The notes beneath the pieces were generated by a model that saw nothing but the letters and a program-made list of their open reading frames with translations, had not been told where the DNA came from and did no database searches. Position numbers and translations under genes: made by a program. From Chrysomallon squamiferum (Eukaryota; Mollusca; Gastropoda; Neomphalida; Peltospiridae), in contig CM022678.1 in the NCBI GenBank assembly GCA_012295275.1, positions 7,393,559 through 7,446,058 of the forward strand: a stretch of DNA of 52,500 bases, read 5' to 3'. Shown here one piece after another: positions 10,008 to 25,370 of the stretch (its first letter is position 1; each line of letters opens with the position of its first letter).

Positions 10008-10509
10008 ATCTGTGTGTATGTGTGTGTATGTGTATATATATTCATAATATAGTTATATACAAATACACTATATATATATATATACACATACATACACACA
10101 CACACACACATATATATACATGTAAATTATTAACAGTCTGCTTTTGTCTGTCTGTGTGTATGTGTGCGTGTATGTAAAACAAGCCTTATTCAGAAAAGAA
10201 GAAAGAAGAAGAAGAAGAAAATTATCGAGATTGTAAAAATTTCTAAGATGAGTTTTTAATCAAATCTGGATGTTAGTGTAACGAGTTAATCCTTTTTACG
10301 TGATTTATTCTATTTCCTCTACTCTAATCAATGCTGAGAATATCACAGGTAATCTTTTTGCTGTCGCTGATTGCTTGTTTGTGTGTGTGTCAGAGTCTTT
10401 GTGTATACATATACATATACATATACATATATATACATACATATATATGTGTGTGTGTGTGTACGTATGTATATATGTGTGTATATATATGTGTGTGTGT
10501 ACGTATGTG

Positions 10510-10540
<31 letters not shown>

Positions 10541-10582
10541 TTATATATATATATACAGAGAGACAAAACGATTTTTGATATT

Positions 10583-10625
<43 letters not shown>
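10008..10625. repeat. Compound (TG)n/(TA)n/(CATA)n region
   Basis: Alternating TGTATG, TATATA and CACACA runs, including (TG)n at about 10584-10624. Unique sequence lies only between about 10180 and 10380. Confidence 0.85.
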
Positions 10626-10628
<3 letters not shown>

Positions 10629-10744
10629 GTTTCAAACTATGTACGGATGTACATGGCTATGAATATATGTGTGTTTGTATCTAAGTACGTGTCTGTCTAT
10701 GTTTATGTCTATATGAGTGCTTTTATGCATATACAGACTCTCTA

Positions 10745-10777
<33 letters not shown>

Positions 10778-10945
10778 CACACAATACAGAATAATTTCGA
10801 GCCAGCGTGGATGTGACATGTAGTGATGACAATATTAATCAGTCTGATTGTTTCATGTGGACACAGCTGCAATTCGATATCAGCGAGATGAGAAACTGAA
10901 AGTATTTCCTGTTAATCAATTACTTTCATTATACGTAAAACATAA

Positions 10946-11190
<245 letters not shown>

Positions 11191-11542
11191 CTTTATATAT
11201 CACGATCGACTAACCTATTCTGTTTTTTTCTCTCTCTCGTCTTCAAGTCTTTAAACGATATTTTATTTTTGGCCTTGGTTTCGGTTCAGCCGTATCTCCT
11301 CACGCAGCTAATGTGGCTTAGAGATCCGCACAAAGGAATGAATTAGCGTTGTTACGATAACGTTTTCCCATCAGAACCAGCAACAACGCGTAAACATGTC
11401 CATTGATTTCTGTCTGTTATCTGCGACTGATACTTCTAGCAGGGGAAATCGCTTACAGAAAACACATCTTCGTTTTCAAACTAACATGCGGTCGACGGAG
11501 AAAACACGTTTTTGCGAGGAACAAATGTCTTGATGAAACACT

Positions 11543-11582
<40 letters not shown>

Positions 11583-12593
11583 GGATATAAAGCGTAAATC
11601 AGAAAGCTGGATAAACCATAGTGTTGGTAGTTTGGCATTGTTATTTATTTATTTATTTATTATTATTATTTTTTATTTGTTTTGTTAATGGCATCTCTAG
11701 TTAAAAAACAGTTAATTAGTCCATCAGAATCGAGTTCCAGTGCTGTAGTTCGCGGGATCGAATCTGAGTATCAGCGTTTTCCCAGAGGTTTTTTTTTTTT
11801 TATAATTCGGCTCACAGAATCACCTTTAAGTGCACTTAATTATCTGTCTCTTCATCACTCGACTCTGCTGTGCTTTAGTAACAGAAATCCAAAGAGTGAG
11901 AGAATCCAGGATCAATTCTCCTTGCAGGCAGTCATTGGGTAATATCACGGTTCAGCTAATATCATAAGACTGATAAGTAAAACCATGTAATTTTTTTTTT
12001 TTTTTTTTTAGGCGTTTTGTGTGTGTGTGTGTGTGTGTGTTATCACAGTGCACAGAGAGAGAAAAAAAAAGACCTCCATTGCTACAAAAGGTTATTTTTG
12101 GTAATAATTAAGATTATTATGACGTATCTAAACCTTATAACATAACCCTTCTTAGATAGTTCAGTCAAAGCGAGAGGTATTGGTCAAAATGATCACAGAG
12201 TGATTGAAGATGACGTAATCCACAGCTTATGAAGAGATGATTATGTAGAGAATTGAAAACTTTGATTTTTCTAGGAAGTTGAAAAATGGAGTTATCATTT
12301 GTAAATATTCAGTATATAACAAGTCTATAGCGTACACAGTAGTGAAGATTAAAACCACGATTGATAAAGATAATGATTTTATAGTTCATTGTAAAATCTC
12401 TAACTTTGATTTCTTAGGAAGATGAAACAAAAATAATAATAAGGTAAAATATACTGGATACAGTTTAAGAATTGAGTGTTCCTCTGTAATTGACTCGAGT
12501 GGCTCAGATATTTATAATTTTACAGGTTTATTATTTTAAAATAACGTCACAGGTCTTAATGTATCTGTATATACGTGCGTGGTGTGTGTTGGC
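11191..12593. other. Intergenic stretch without an identifiable gene
   Basis: Mixed-composition DNA (11230-11540), a T34 run (11545-11578), then AT-rich sequence with a (GT)n run near 12017-12040. Open frames here are short and lack recognisable domains or convincing splice signals. Confidence 0.5.
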
Positions 12594-12605
12594 AATAATA
12601 ATAAT

Positions 12606-12666
<61 letters not shown>
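12594..12666. repeat. (AAT)n microsatellite
   Basis: AAT/TAA triplets with one internal phase break. AT-rich sequence without a gene continues to 13933. Confidence 0.95.
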
Positions 12667-13448
12667 CTCCATGAAAAAAAAAGGCATCTATGAATTTAAA
12701 CACACATTCAGTCAATACCGTAACATTACGCTGAACAGACATTACAAAGGCATCTGACAACCGTTTTGAAAACATCATTAAATACTAATATTCAGTCTTT
12801 TGAAAACATTCCTCGCAAAAATTTCTCAGTCATCGTATTAAAAAAAAAACATTCGTCAGAAACAAACCTTTCACTTTTTGCCATGAACTCGTCTTTTGTG
12901 TCCGCATCTTTTTGTATCAACCAGCCAGCTACTAATTTCTTATTTTCTTAATTAAATCCGAAATAAGCATTTTAACTTTCCTTTTCATTTCCAGTCCTCG
13001 TGGATAGTCGTTAAAAAAAAAAAAAAAAAATCACATCAGCATAGAAACCTAAGCTTTGGGTTTTTTGTCGAGATGAAGGTTGAAAAAAGATCAGAGCATA
13101 TTTGTTACACATCTCTTTCGAGAAAGTGGTGTGTTGTGTATTAGCAGACACCAAGGAGAATTCGTGTGACTATTATTATCGAGTTTGTGTAATGATGTTG
13201 TTGTTGTTTTTTTGTTAATAAATGTTTGAATTGTAGCAGGTGCTTGAATTAAAGTTAATAAAAAAAACAAAAAATAAAAAATAAAAAAAAAATGCAATAG
13301 ATAATGGATTTCTTCTATTCCAACTGCTAACAGCACGATGATGAACTGATTTCAGTTCCGAAGAAAAATCAAAGTCAAATGGGTTTTTTTTTACAAATCG
13401 ATTAAACAAGTTTTTATTTTATTTTATTTCATTTCATTTCAATTCAAT

Positions 13449-13484
<36 letters not shown>

Positions 13485-13933
13485 TTTGTCAGACATTTTT
13501 GCATTTAGCTGCATTATAGTTTATATATCCCATCTTAATACAATAAAAAAATTACACACTCTCGATTTGACCAGAAATCACAAAAAATTATATTACTGTG
13601 ACATTTCAGGGTTAAGTTTCTGTAACTGGATGTATTTAAAATATTCTCTTCGTAGTTTTATCTACTTAAATATTAGCAGTTTTAGGAAAACTACATAAGG
13701 TCGCCGTTGCTAAGCCCTTCGTGTCGCCTAAGCTGGATCGGGAAATAAATAAACGAGAGCACTAACAAGAATTGATCCTGGAAGCTGATTCTTTGCAGTT
13801 CTGTTTCTATAGCAACTGTAATTATTCCACCGCTATTTTAAGAGCTCTTCTTGTTCCACGTTACTTCATTTCTAAACCTCAGTAAATTTTCTTTTTCTTT
13901 TTCTTTTTTTTTTCGTTTTCTTCTCTTTTCTTT

Positions 13934-14669
13934 TATACTTCACTGTATTCCATTTAAAAGTGTTTATACCTCACTGTGTTCCATTTAAAAGTGTTTATAC
14001 TTCACTGTATTCCATTTAAAAGTGTATATATCTCACTGTGTTCCATTTGAAAGATTCTATACTTCACTGTGTTCCATTTGAAATATTCTATACTTCACTG
14101 TGTTCCATATGAAAGTGTTTATACCTCACTGTGTTCCATTTGAAAGATTCTGTACTTCACTGTGTTCCATTTAAAAGTGTTTATACTTCACTGTGTTCCA
14201 TTTGAAAGATTCTATACTTCACTGTATTCCATTTGAAAAACTCTATACTTCAGTGTGTTCCATTTAAAAGTGTTTATACTTAACTGTGTTCCATTTGCAA
14301 GATTCTATACTTCACTGTGTTTCATATGAAAGATTCTATACTTCACTGTGTTCCATATGAAAGATTCTATACTTCAGTGTGTTCCATTTGAAATATTCTA
14401 TACTTCACTGTGTTCCATTTAAAAGTGTTTATACTTCACTGTGTTCCATATGAAAGATTCTATACTTCACTGTGTTCCATATGAAAGATTCTATACTCAC
14501 TGTGTTCCATATGAAAGATTCTATACTTCACTGTGTTCCATTTGAAAGATTCTCTACTTCAGTGTGTTCCATTTGAAAGATTCTCTACTTCAGTGTGTTC
14601 CATTTGAAAGATTCTATACTTCAGTGTGTTCCATTTGAAAGATTCTATACTTCAGTGTGTTCCATTTAA
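13934..14669 (+). repeat. 31-bp minisatellite, about 24 copies
   Basis: The unit core is TATACTTCACTGTGTTCCAT followed by TTGAAAGATTC or TTAAAAGTGTT. The two ending types intermix along the array, CACTGTATTCC is commoner at the left and CAGTGTGTTCC at the right. The last unit runs into TTAACCTGTTCTGGG. Confidence 0.95.
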
Positions 14670-14779
14670 CCTGTTCTGGGTCGCAACCTCTTCACTACGT
14701 CGGTACATTTCTGTAACAGAGGAAACAACTGATTGTATAATCATGTTAATATTTGGCTTTTATTACTTTCTTTATATTG

Positions 14780-15322
14780 TATATTTCTATTTATATATAT
14801 ATAATCTACATACGTACATACATACATACATACGTACGTACATACATTCAGAGAAAGAAAGAGAGAGTGAGAGCAATGGGAAAGCAAACAGACATATAGA
14901 CAGAACACTATACAAATAGATATATATATGTATATAATCTACATACGTACATACATATAAACACACATACACACACTCACTCACACACATACATACAGAA
15001 TCTGCTCCCGTATTTGTCTATTGTTTTATCAGTTTATTTATTGATATTTATCGACATCATCGTCATCGTCATCATCATCATCATTATTATTATTATTATT
15101 AGCAGTAGTAATAGTAGCAGTGGTAGTTATGTGGTAGTCGTAGTGGTAATAATAGTAGCAGCAGTGGTAGTATTGGAAAACACATCATTTTTGTAAACAA
15201 TCACAACAAGAAGAAGAACAACCAATAAAAATACAACTCAGATGCAAGGACAACGCTAGACCGGACAAAGATACCACTGTTTCAATAATAACCGGCCATC
15301 CCAGATAGAAATATATTTATTT
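14780..15322. repeat. Simple-repeat-rich intergenic stretch
   Basis: (CATA)n runs recur around 14805-14850 and 14940-14995. (ATC)n and (ATT)n/(AGT)n blocks lie at about 15055-15175. It sits just downstream (minus-strand sense) of the candidate membrane-protein exon. Confidence 0.75.
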
Positions 15323-15615
15323 TTAAAACGGCTCACCTGCCAGGAATATAATCCCTCCGGCCATGCCTAGCAAACAAATAGCGAATATGATCCAGATAAC
15401 AAGAATACTCGATTCACCGCCTGGTTGCTTAGTATCGTCTCCTAGAATTTTATCAAGAAGTGTGCTGCGTCCGAACGGGTGTATGTCTGTCCTGATGCCA
15501 TTCGATTCGAAGGATTCCCCGGTAATATGTTCAACGACGTCAGACAAATGTTTGAAATCGTCTCTGAGTAAATTTCGTCTTCTATGAAAGCTGGGTTTTC
15601 GTATTCTTGGGTGGA
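15323..15615 (-). CDS. Candidate exon of a single-pass membrane protein (unrecognised)
   Basis: On the minus strand an acceptor CATTGCAG (ending 15616) opens a frame reading HPRIRKPSFHRRRNLLRDDF, then KHLSDVVEHITGESFESNG, then about 40 residues, then a strong membrane segment (ILVIWIIFAICLLGMAGGII, then FLAG) and stop TAA at 15325-15323. The composition is coding-like: an Arg-rich N-terminal part, an acidic/polar middle, then about 23 hydrophobic residues. There are two readings. Either the exon is terminal, giving a tail-anchored protein with about four residues after the membrane segment and an AATAAA at 15321-15316, or the perfect donor CAG|GTGAGC (GT at 15336-15335) ends it at 15337 and the protein continues. 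The donor is strong, so I favour an internal exon. No ATG fits in this frame, so upstream exons are required. I found neither partner exon with confidence. Confidence 0.5.
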
Positions 15616-15627
15616 CTGCAATGAAGT

Positions 15628-16105
15628 AATATTAATAATAATAATAATAATAATAATAAGAAGAAGAAGAAGAAGAAGAAGAAAGAAGAAGAAAAAAAAA
15701 GACGGATGACAGTAATGATAACGATAATTATGATAATGATGATAAAAATTACATTTATTTCAGTCTTCTTTGTATGTTTTTATCTTATCATATCTCACAG
15801 ATGTGATTGTTATTTAATGATGATGATGATAATAACAGTAATAGTACCAAAGCATCGATAATAATAATAATGATGATGATGATGATGATGATAAAGATGA
15901 CGACGATGATGATGATAAAGATGACGATAATAATAAGAAGAAGAAGAAGTGAAAATGTCGACTGTGATACGTTAGAAATGTCAACGACATTAAAACAACA
16001 TAAAAATGATATGACGACTCCAAACACAAGATGAAGAAGAACAAAAGGAGAAGGCAGAGGAATAGCAACACGGACAACAACACCAATAATAATAATAATA
16101 ATAAC

Positions 16106-16156
<51 letters not shown>

Positions 16157-16259
16157 TATAATAATAATAATAATAATAAATATATATATATTTTTTAAAT
16201 ACAGACATACATCATGTCAGAATAGATTCTAGTGAAAAAAAAAAAAAAAAAAAAAAAAA
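15628..16259. repeat. (AAT)n, (AAG)n, (GAT)n, (AAT)n and poly-A cluster
   Basis: (AAT)n then (AAG)n at 15628-15695, GAT-rich triplets at 15818-15950, long (AAT)n at 16085-16180 and an A25 run at about 16235-16259. This flanks the upstream side of the minus-strand membrane-protein exon. Confidence 0.9.
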
Positions 16260-16469
16260 TTAACATACGTAATGAACTTTATTGATGTATAGACCGTCTC
16301 AATTAGAGAGACTGAAGAAACGAGGAATATAATAATAACGTACTGCTGCGCTTTGATTTGTTTAATGTTTTCTTTCTTCTTTTTTCAAGATCTAGCAATG
16401 ATTTATTATTGAATAAAAGCTGAACATCTGATACTTTCTCATTTAACAATAATAATGTAATATCTGATT

Positions 16470-16765
16470 CATGTGTATGTGTGTGTGTGTGTGTGTTGTG
16501 TGTGTGCGTTCGTGCGGCTGTGCTTATGTTTGATTGTGTAGCTCTGTATGTAGATTTGTACGTGTGTATGTATATAATTATGCAGGTATGTACGCATACA
16601 TATATATATATACGTTTGTGTGTGTTTTGTATGCATGTATGTGTGTATGTCTGTATCTATATGCATGGGTTTGTGCGTGTATGGTGTTTTTTGTATGTAT
16701 ATATGCAGTACGTATATATTTGTATACAATGTATGGATGCAGCTTTGCGTGTATATATATGTTAT
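16470..16765. repeat. (TG)n/(TATG)n compound repeat
   Basis: Degenerate TGTG, TATG and TATA runs produce open frames on both strands that I do not regard as genes. Confidence 0.8.
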
Positions 16766-16819
16766 CTGCACTATTGAACATTTCTGCTAGTTAAAAACAC
16801 TAAAAAACAACCAACGACG

Positions 16820-16966
16820 TGACGTAGATCACGTGCACCCTCTTAACTTTAACCAACGCAGTCTCGGCCAATCCTTTCGACGAAATCAATTTCTTAAAAC
16901 TATTCTCAGTCAGTCTGAACTTATTGACCTGCAGTGACGTCACCGCAATCTTTAGAAATGACGTTG
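16820..16966. promoter_or_regulatory. Cluster of CRE-like sites and an E-box
   Basis: TGACGTAG (16820-16827), CACGTG (16830-16835), full CRE TGACGTCA (16935-16942) and TGACGTTG (from 16959) lie within 150 bp of relatively GC-balanced DNA. It is about 1.2 kb upstream, in minus-strand sense, of the membrane-protein exon. No transcript start is evident. Confidence 0.3.
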
Positions 16967-17219
16967 TTATAATGGTTGTCAGAGGGGGGTTTCTTTAAAA
17001 ACGTAATTAATTGTTTGTTTTTTTTTGTTTTGTTTTTTTGTAGCGTTCTATCAAATGACAGGTGTTTTGTGCTGTTTTCCGTGTATACTGTTACAGGGAA
17101 TCGTGGGTTTTCAATTCACGTGGTCTGTTTGTTTTATCGACGTATTGCGAGAATGCTGTGGCTCTGATGGTTGATGTTATTGTCAAGACTGTTTCATTAC
17201 AAGGCTATTTAGATAATAT

Positions 17220-17740
17220 ATGAACTGACAAATACATAGACAGACAAAATAAGACATAAACAGATAGGAAAACAGAGAAAATAATAGCAGAGAGACAGCT
17301 TAAATAGGTAAAGAAACAAACAGATAAACTGACAAATATAAGGACACAGTGACAGAGAGATAGAAAGACAAAGACGGATAGAAAGAGAGAGAGAGAGAAA
17401 AAGCTACAGAACGACAGTTAGACGGTTAGGTTGAGAAACAAGGACACAGAAATCAGGACAGAGAGTCGAACAGATAGAGACAGAAAAACAGAAAGACAGA
17501 CAGAGAGACGGATAGAAAGAGACAAAGGTACAGACAGACAGAGAAAAGGATAGACAGAAATAGAAAGATACAGAAAGAAAGACAGAGAGACAGAGAGACA
17601 AAGAAAGACAGAGAAATGGGTAGAAACACAGAAAGACAGGCAGAGGTGGATAGATGAAGAGACACAAAGACAGAGAAAGAAAGACAAAGAGACGGACAGA
17701 CAGACACAAAGACACTGAAAGAAAGACACACTGTACATAC
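17220..17740. repeat. Degenerate (GACA/GAGA)n tetranucleotide tract
   Basis: About 520 bp of A/G-rich ACAGAGAGACAG-type repeat, purine-rich on the plus strand. It leaves open frames rich in Ser, Leu and Cys on the minus strand, which are not genes. Confidence 0.85.
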
Positions 17741-17819
17741 ATATATAAAACAATATCGTTGATAATTATGACACTCAGTCAAAACGACCCTCTCTGCTCG
17801 ATTATTTTTTCTCCCCTGT

Positions 17820-17930
17820 TTTTTTTTATTGTCAGAATCTGTTCTTTTATTGTCAGAATCTGTTTGTTTTTATTGTCAGAATGTCTGTTTTTTTATTGTC
17901 AGAATCTGTTTTTTTATTGTCAGAAAACGA
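17820..17930 (+). repeat. Short tandem repeat around TTATTGTCAGAATCTG, 5 copies
   Basis: TTATTGTCAGAATCTG, separated by variable T runs, recurs about every 19-25 bp. The T-run lengths account for the irregular spacing. Confidence 0.85.
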
Positions 17931-18290
17931 AGCCTGACGTAGCGATGGCAATGATGTTAAAGAGGCGATAGCTTTAATTTATTTTTCATTTCCAGTTAAT
18001 TCCAGGTTTTATTATCGCATAAAGCAGCTTGATAAACATGCACGTGGTTCGGACGTTGTGACCGGCGTATCTTGGAAAACAAATCTTCATCGGAATGAAA
18101 CTCCGGTTTCCTGACTACATCGAAATTCATTTCCTATTCTCTGTGGGCTTTTTTTTTTTCTTTCTTTTTCCCTTACAATTTGGGATCAATTGTAATAAAT
18201 TTTATTTGATTTTTATCTATTTATCTGTCTGTCTGTCTTTGTCTTTCTGTCTTTATAATCTGTCTATTTATCTGACAGTTTGTATTCTAT

Positions 18291-18353
<63 letters not shown>

Positions 18354-18991
18354 ATATATATATATATATATATTTATCTATCAGTCTGTCTATCGATCTG
18401 TCTGTCTAATTAATTTTCTAATTAAGAGAAATGATTCAGGAACAATTCCACTAACAACAACATGTGTTATTTATAAATAAATAGCCACACAGTTGAATAA
18501 AAAATAAATAAAACAGACAAATAAATAACAAAAATCAAAATAAATAAACATTGAAGCCAACTGACAGATATATAATAAACAATATTAATAATGAAAATAC
18601 AATGATTTACGACTTAACATAAAAAAATATTTATAAAATACATTATTTAGTACTCAAAAACATTGTTTATTTTCATTAAATCACAATCGCACATGAAGCC
18701 AATTTCAATGTAGTCTTTCGGCAATTTCTAAACCTGTTTAATCTTTATTTGTTTTATATCTAAGATAAAAAAATAAAAAAACGGTTTCTAACAAGAGTGA
18801 GTGGGTGTAATTGCAAATTCTGTTTTTCTTTAAACTTGAGAAAATTAGTTTCATTACAGTGAAATGAGTTTACTATTGATCTGTCAGCGGCATAAAAGAC
18901 TTTTTCTTTTTTTTTCAGTCACATGTCAGTACCTGATGTTTAGTTTATTTCTTAACTTTAGTATTTAGTCATGTACTGACACACACACACA

Positions 18992-19027
<36 letters not shown>

Positions 19028-19515
19028 GTATACATACACTGATTCGGTTGAGAATGACGATCATTAATAAATATAGCTTAGCAGAGCAACAAACCTCCTT
19101 TTTAACGACATTAAAACATATACATAAACACACACAGATATACACACACACACACACACACACGCGTGCATACACACTTATACATAAACAGAAATTCATA
19201 TACATACACGTGCGCACACCTTCTGTGGAAAGTAACGTGCAAAACATTAATTAAACCATCAATAACAAGAGTAGATGAAAAGAACAATACTTTTCCTTTT
19301 TTTTAAACAGCAGAACACAAACCACACATTCTGTCTAATACTGCTATTCCAGACACCTGGTGATTGTTAATATTAAAATATCTTCAGAGAGTATTGCGAA
19401 ATTACACGATTCGCACGAATCAGACAATCTCTGTGAGGAAATAACTTCGCGTGGGTTTCAATCACTTCATTTATCAATGCCATCTGCTGCTGATATTTTA
19501 CTTGTGCGTTTGTGT
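17931..19515. other. Intergenic AT-rich stretch with short simple repeats
   Basis: (TC)n at about 18293-18347 with adjoining (TA)n, (CA)n at about 18980-19022 and 19140-19162. The remaining unique sequence (18420-18960, 19240-19500) shows no convincing gene. Confidence 0.6.
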
Positions 19516-19601
19516 GGCTGTGTGTGTGGCTGTGTGTGTGTGTGTGTGTGTGTATATCAATATATCTATCTGACTATCTAAGTATCTATCTATATAGATT
19601 G

Positions 19602-19644
<43 letters not shown>

Positions 19645-19675
19645 GACAGATATTTGTCTCTCTTTCTGAATTCCT

Positions 19676-19752
<77 letters not shown>
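19516..19752. repeat. (TG)n, (TA)n and (TC)n in succession
   Basis: TG at 19516-19553, TA at about 19606-19641 and TC at 19678-19752, separated by short CTAT-like sequence. Confidence 0.9.
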
Positions 19753-19756
<4 letters not shown>

Positions 19757-20486
19757 GTCGCTTTGTCTTTCTAGCTATCTATCTCTCTATTGCTCTGTCC
19801 ATATATTCCTCAGTTTATCTGTTTCTTTATCTGTCCTATATATATATATATATATCTGTTATTGACAAGTCTGCTACTTCGATATTAACCAAGTGTGTGT
19901 TCGTTTGCAATATTATTTAATTACGTTGAAAGGCATATAAATGTGCGTGTGTAGATATACAGATAGATAGAGAGATAGACAGACAGACAGACAGGCATAC
20001 AGACAGATAGACAGACAAATATAGGGATAGACAGATAGACAGACAGATATACAAATTATACAGATACATCTGACCGGGTCTGTATAAACTCTTACACATG
20101 TAATAATAATTACTAGTGATTCTGTAAGAGCAGTTCTACTAGATATATTTTTGTATGAATATCTGTAAAATGTTTGCTGTGTATTCAAAATGCGAGCTGC
20201 TGTCTTCTGACACGTGTTACACAGATGAGACAGTGTCAGTCGTCTGCTGTTGTTTCCAAGGACGTATTTTAAATGACATCCGTCTTCCTTTGTGATTTTA
20301 CAAAATAACTGAAAAAACAAAAAAGACTCACGGAACCAGGAAGGAAGGCGTTGTCAGTGTGATGAACAGTAATCACGTTTACCTCTCGGGTTAACAGGAA
20401 CAGAATTACTGATGTCCAACAGTGGTAGGTTTCTGGTGTCAGACACACACGCACACACACACACACACACATACAGACACAGAGTA

Positions 20487-20489
<3 letters not shown>

Positions 20490-20572
<83 letters not shown>

Positions 20573-20643
20573 GAGAGAGAGAGAGAGAGTCTTTCTAATA
20601 TAGAGAGAGAGATGTCTATTTAGTGAGATATAAAGAGATCTGT

Positions 20644-20702
<59 letters not shown>
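20490..20702. repeat. Paired (GA)n microsatellites
   Basis: GA runs at 20490-20567 and 20647-20702 flank about 80 bp that itself contains short GA runs. They are preceded by (CA)n at 20446-20470. Confidence 0.95.
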
Positions 20703-20706
<4 letters not shown>

Positions 20707-20887
20707 GTCTGATTATCGACGTACCTTTCGGTCTGTCTATCTTTCTCATCTATCTATCTACCTGTCTATCTTTCTAATATAACTGTCTAGATGTCTATTT
20801 ATCTATCTATCTATACCTATGTATGTATCTGTCTGTCTGTCTTCCTGTCGTTCTTGTGGTTTCCATTCCGACCTGCACGTATGTATG

Positions 20888-23649
<2,762 letters not shown>

Positions 23650-23720
<71 letters not shown>
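23650..23720. repeat. (GA)n microsatellite
   Basis: About 70 bp of GA, preceded by CA, TA and GACAGA runs from 23521. Confidence 0.95.
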
Positions 23721-23722
<2 letters not shown>

Positions 23723-24029
23723 TCGACAGAAACAATTTATCGTCATCAATATCAGTGCAGTTCTGTAATGACTGATATAAACAAACGTTAAAAGACTTAC
23801 GTCTTTTTTTATTATTATGTTGTAAATATTATGCTTCCGACTGTTGTAATGGATATCGAATAAATATAAAAGATTGTAAATATCATAGAGAAGCACGCGG
23901 TGTTCTGTCCTTCACGCAATGAAATGTATATCAGTTGAATGTTTTCTTACAATTGATCACAAAGACGTTTAACGATTAAACTTCAGCATAATAATACAGT
24001 ACTGATACAGCTAATGAGATTTACAGCTG

Positions 24030-24385
24030 AAAATGATGATGATGATGATGATGATGATCACAGTGATGATAATGGTTATTACGATGATAATCGCAATAAT
24101 CGTGATAATTATGAAAACGATAATAATCGTAATAACGATGATAATTATTTAAACGGTAATAATCGTGGTAGCGATTATAATTGACGATAACGATGATGGT
24201 GGACGATAATTTACGTCAATTGTGAAATAGTTAATTTTGCAATTTTCGTTTTGGCCTTAGGGCAGATGAACGCCAATCATTAATCCATACTGAAAGGAAA
24301 ACGCAAAATTTTATCATTTTGATTATTATTATTATTATTATTATTATTATTGTTGTTGTTCTTGTTGTTGTTGTTGTTTGTGTGT
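24030..24385. repeat. (GAT)n-derived and (ATT)n/(GTT)n triplet blocks
   Basis: GATGAT at 24034-24060 decays into a GATAATCGTAATAACGAT-type pattern to about 24205. (ATT)n and (GTT)n follow at 24325-24380. Confidence 0.8.
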
Positions 24386-24438
24386 TCTCTTTGTGGTGAT
24401 GATGATGATGCTACATATGCATAACCCATAATGCGTTA

Positions 24439-24568
<130 letters not shown>

Positions 24569-24867
24569 TTATTTATAACGTATTAATTTATAATTTAGCC
24601 TTTGGAATATCTTTCCACTACACCAGAGTGAATTTACAACTTCAAACTTCATCACACAGACACTTTCCATTAATAGAAACGGCTTACTGAACCAGAAAAT
24701 GTTAAATGTGCTGAGATACACACCTTCTCACCCTAACCTGTAGAACAACTCTATAATCACTACTAACCATTACACGAAAAGCTTCTGTTCCAGTTTCAAA
24801 CGTTAACCACAAATACGTATTTCCATTATTGGTCACTGTTCCTGAATGCAGTGAAAATTCAAAGCAT

Positions 24868-25370
24868 TAATCTAACTTCAAACCTTAACCTCTGAGACTC
24901 CTCTTTAACCATTATAAGTTGAACCATGGTAAAACTTTCGCTTCTTAAGTTCTAACTTCAAACCTTAACCTTTAGGACACCTGTCTGAACATTTATAAAA
25001 TGAACATTGGCCAAGTTTTCGCTTTTTATGTTTGAACTTCAAACCTTAACCTATAGGACACCTCTTTAATCATTATAAATTGAACCATGGCAAAGCTTTC
25101 ACTTTTTATGTTTTAACTTGAAACCTTAACCTTTAGGACACTTCTTTAACCATTTTAAATTGAAACCATGGTCAAACTTTCGCTTCATAACTTCTAACTT
25201 TAAACCGTAACCTCTTGGATACCTCTTTAATCGTTATAAATTAAATCATGGTCAAGCTTCAAACCTTAACCTCTAGGACACCTCTTCGAATACTATAAAC
25301 TGAACCATGGTCAAGCTTTCGCTTCTTAATTTCTAACTAGAAAACCGTAACCTCTGCGACACCGTTTCAC
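24868..25370 (+). repeat. Decayed tandem repeat, about 80 bp unit, about 6 copies
   Basis: Each unit has CTAACTTCAAACCTTAACCT, then GGACACCTCTTTAA, TATAAATTGAACCATGG and CTTTCGCTTCTTAA. Copies differ by many substitutions, and one is truncated near 25255. A fainter copy may lie at about 24790. Confidence 0.9.

Noticed and set aside
13934-14669. CRISPR array
   Set aside because: The 31-bp units are directly adjacent with no unique spacers, and the genome is eukaryotic. It is a minisatellite.
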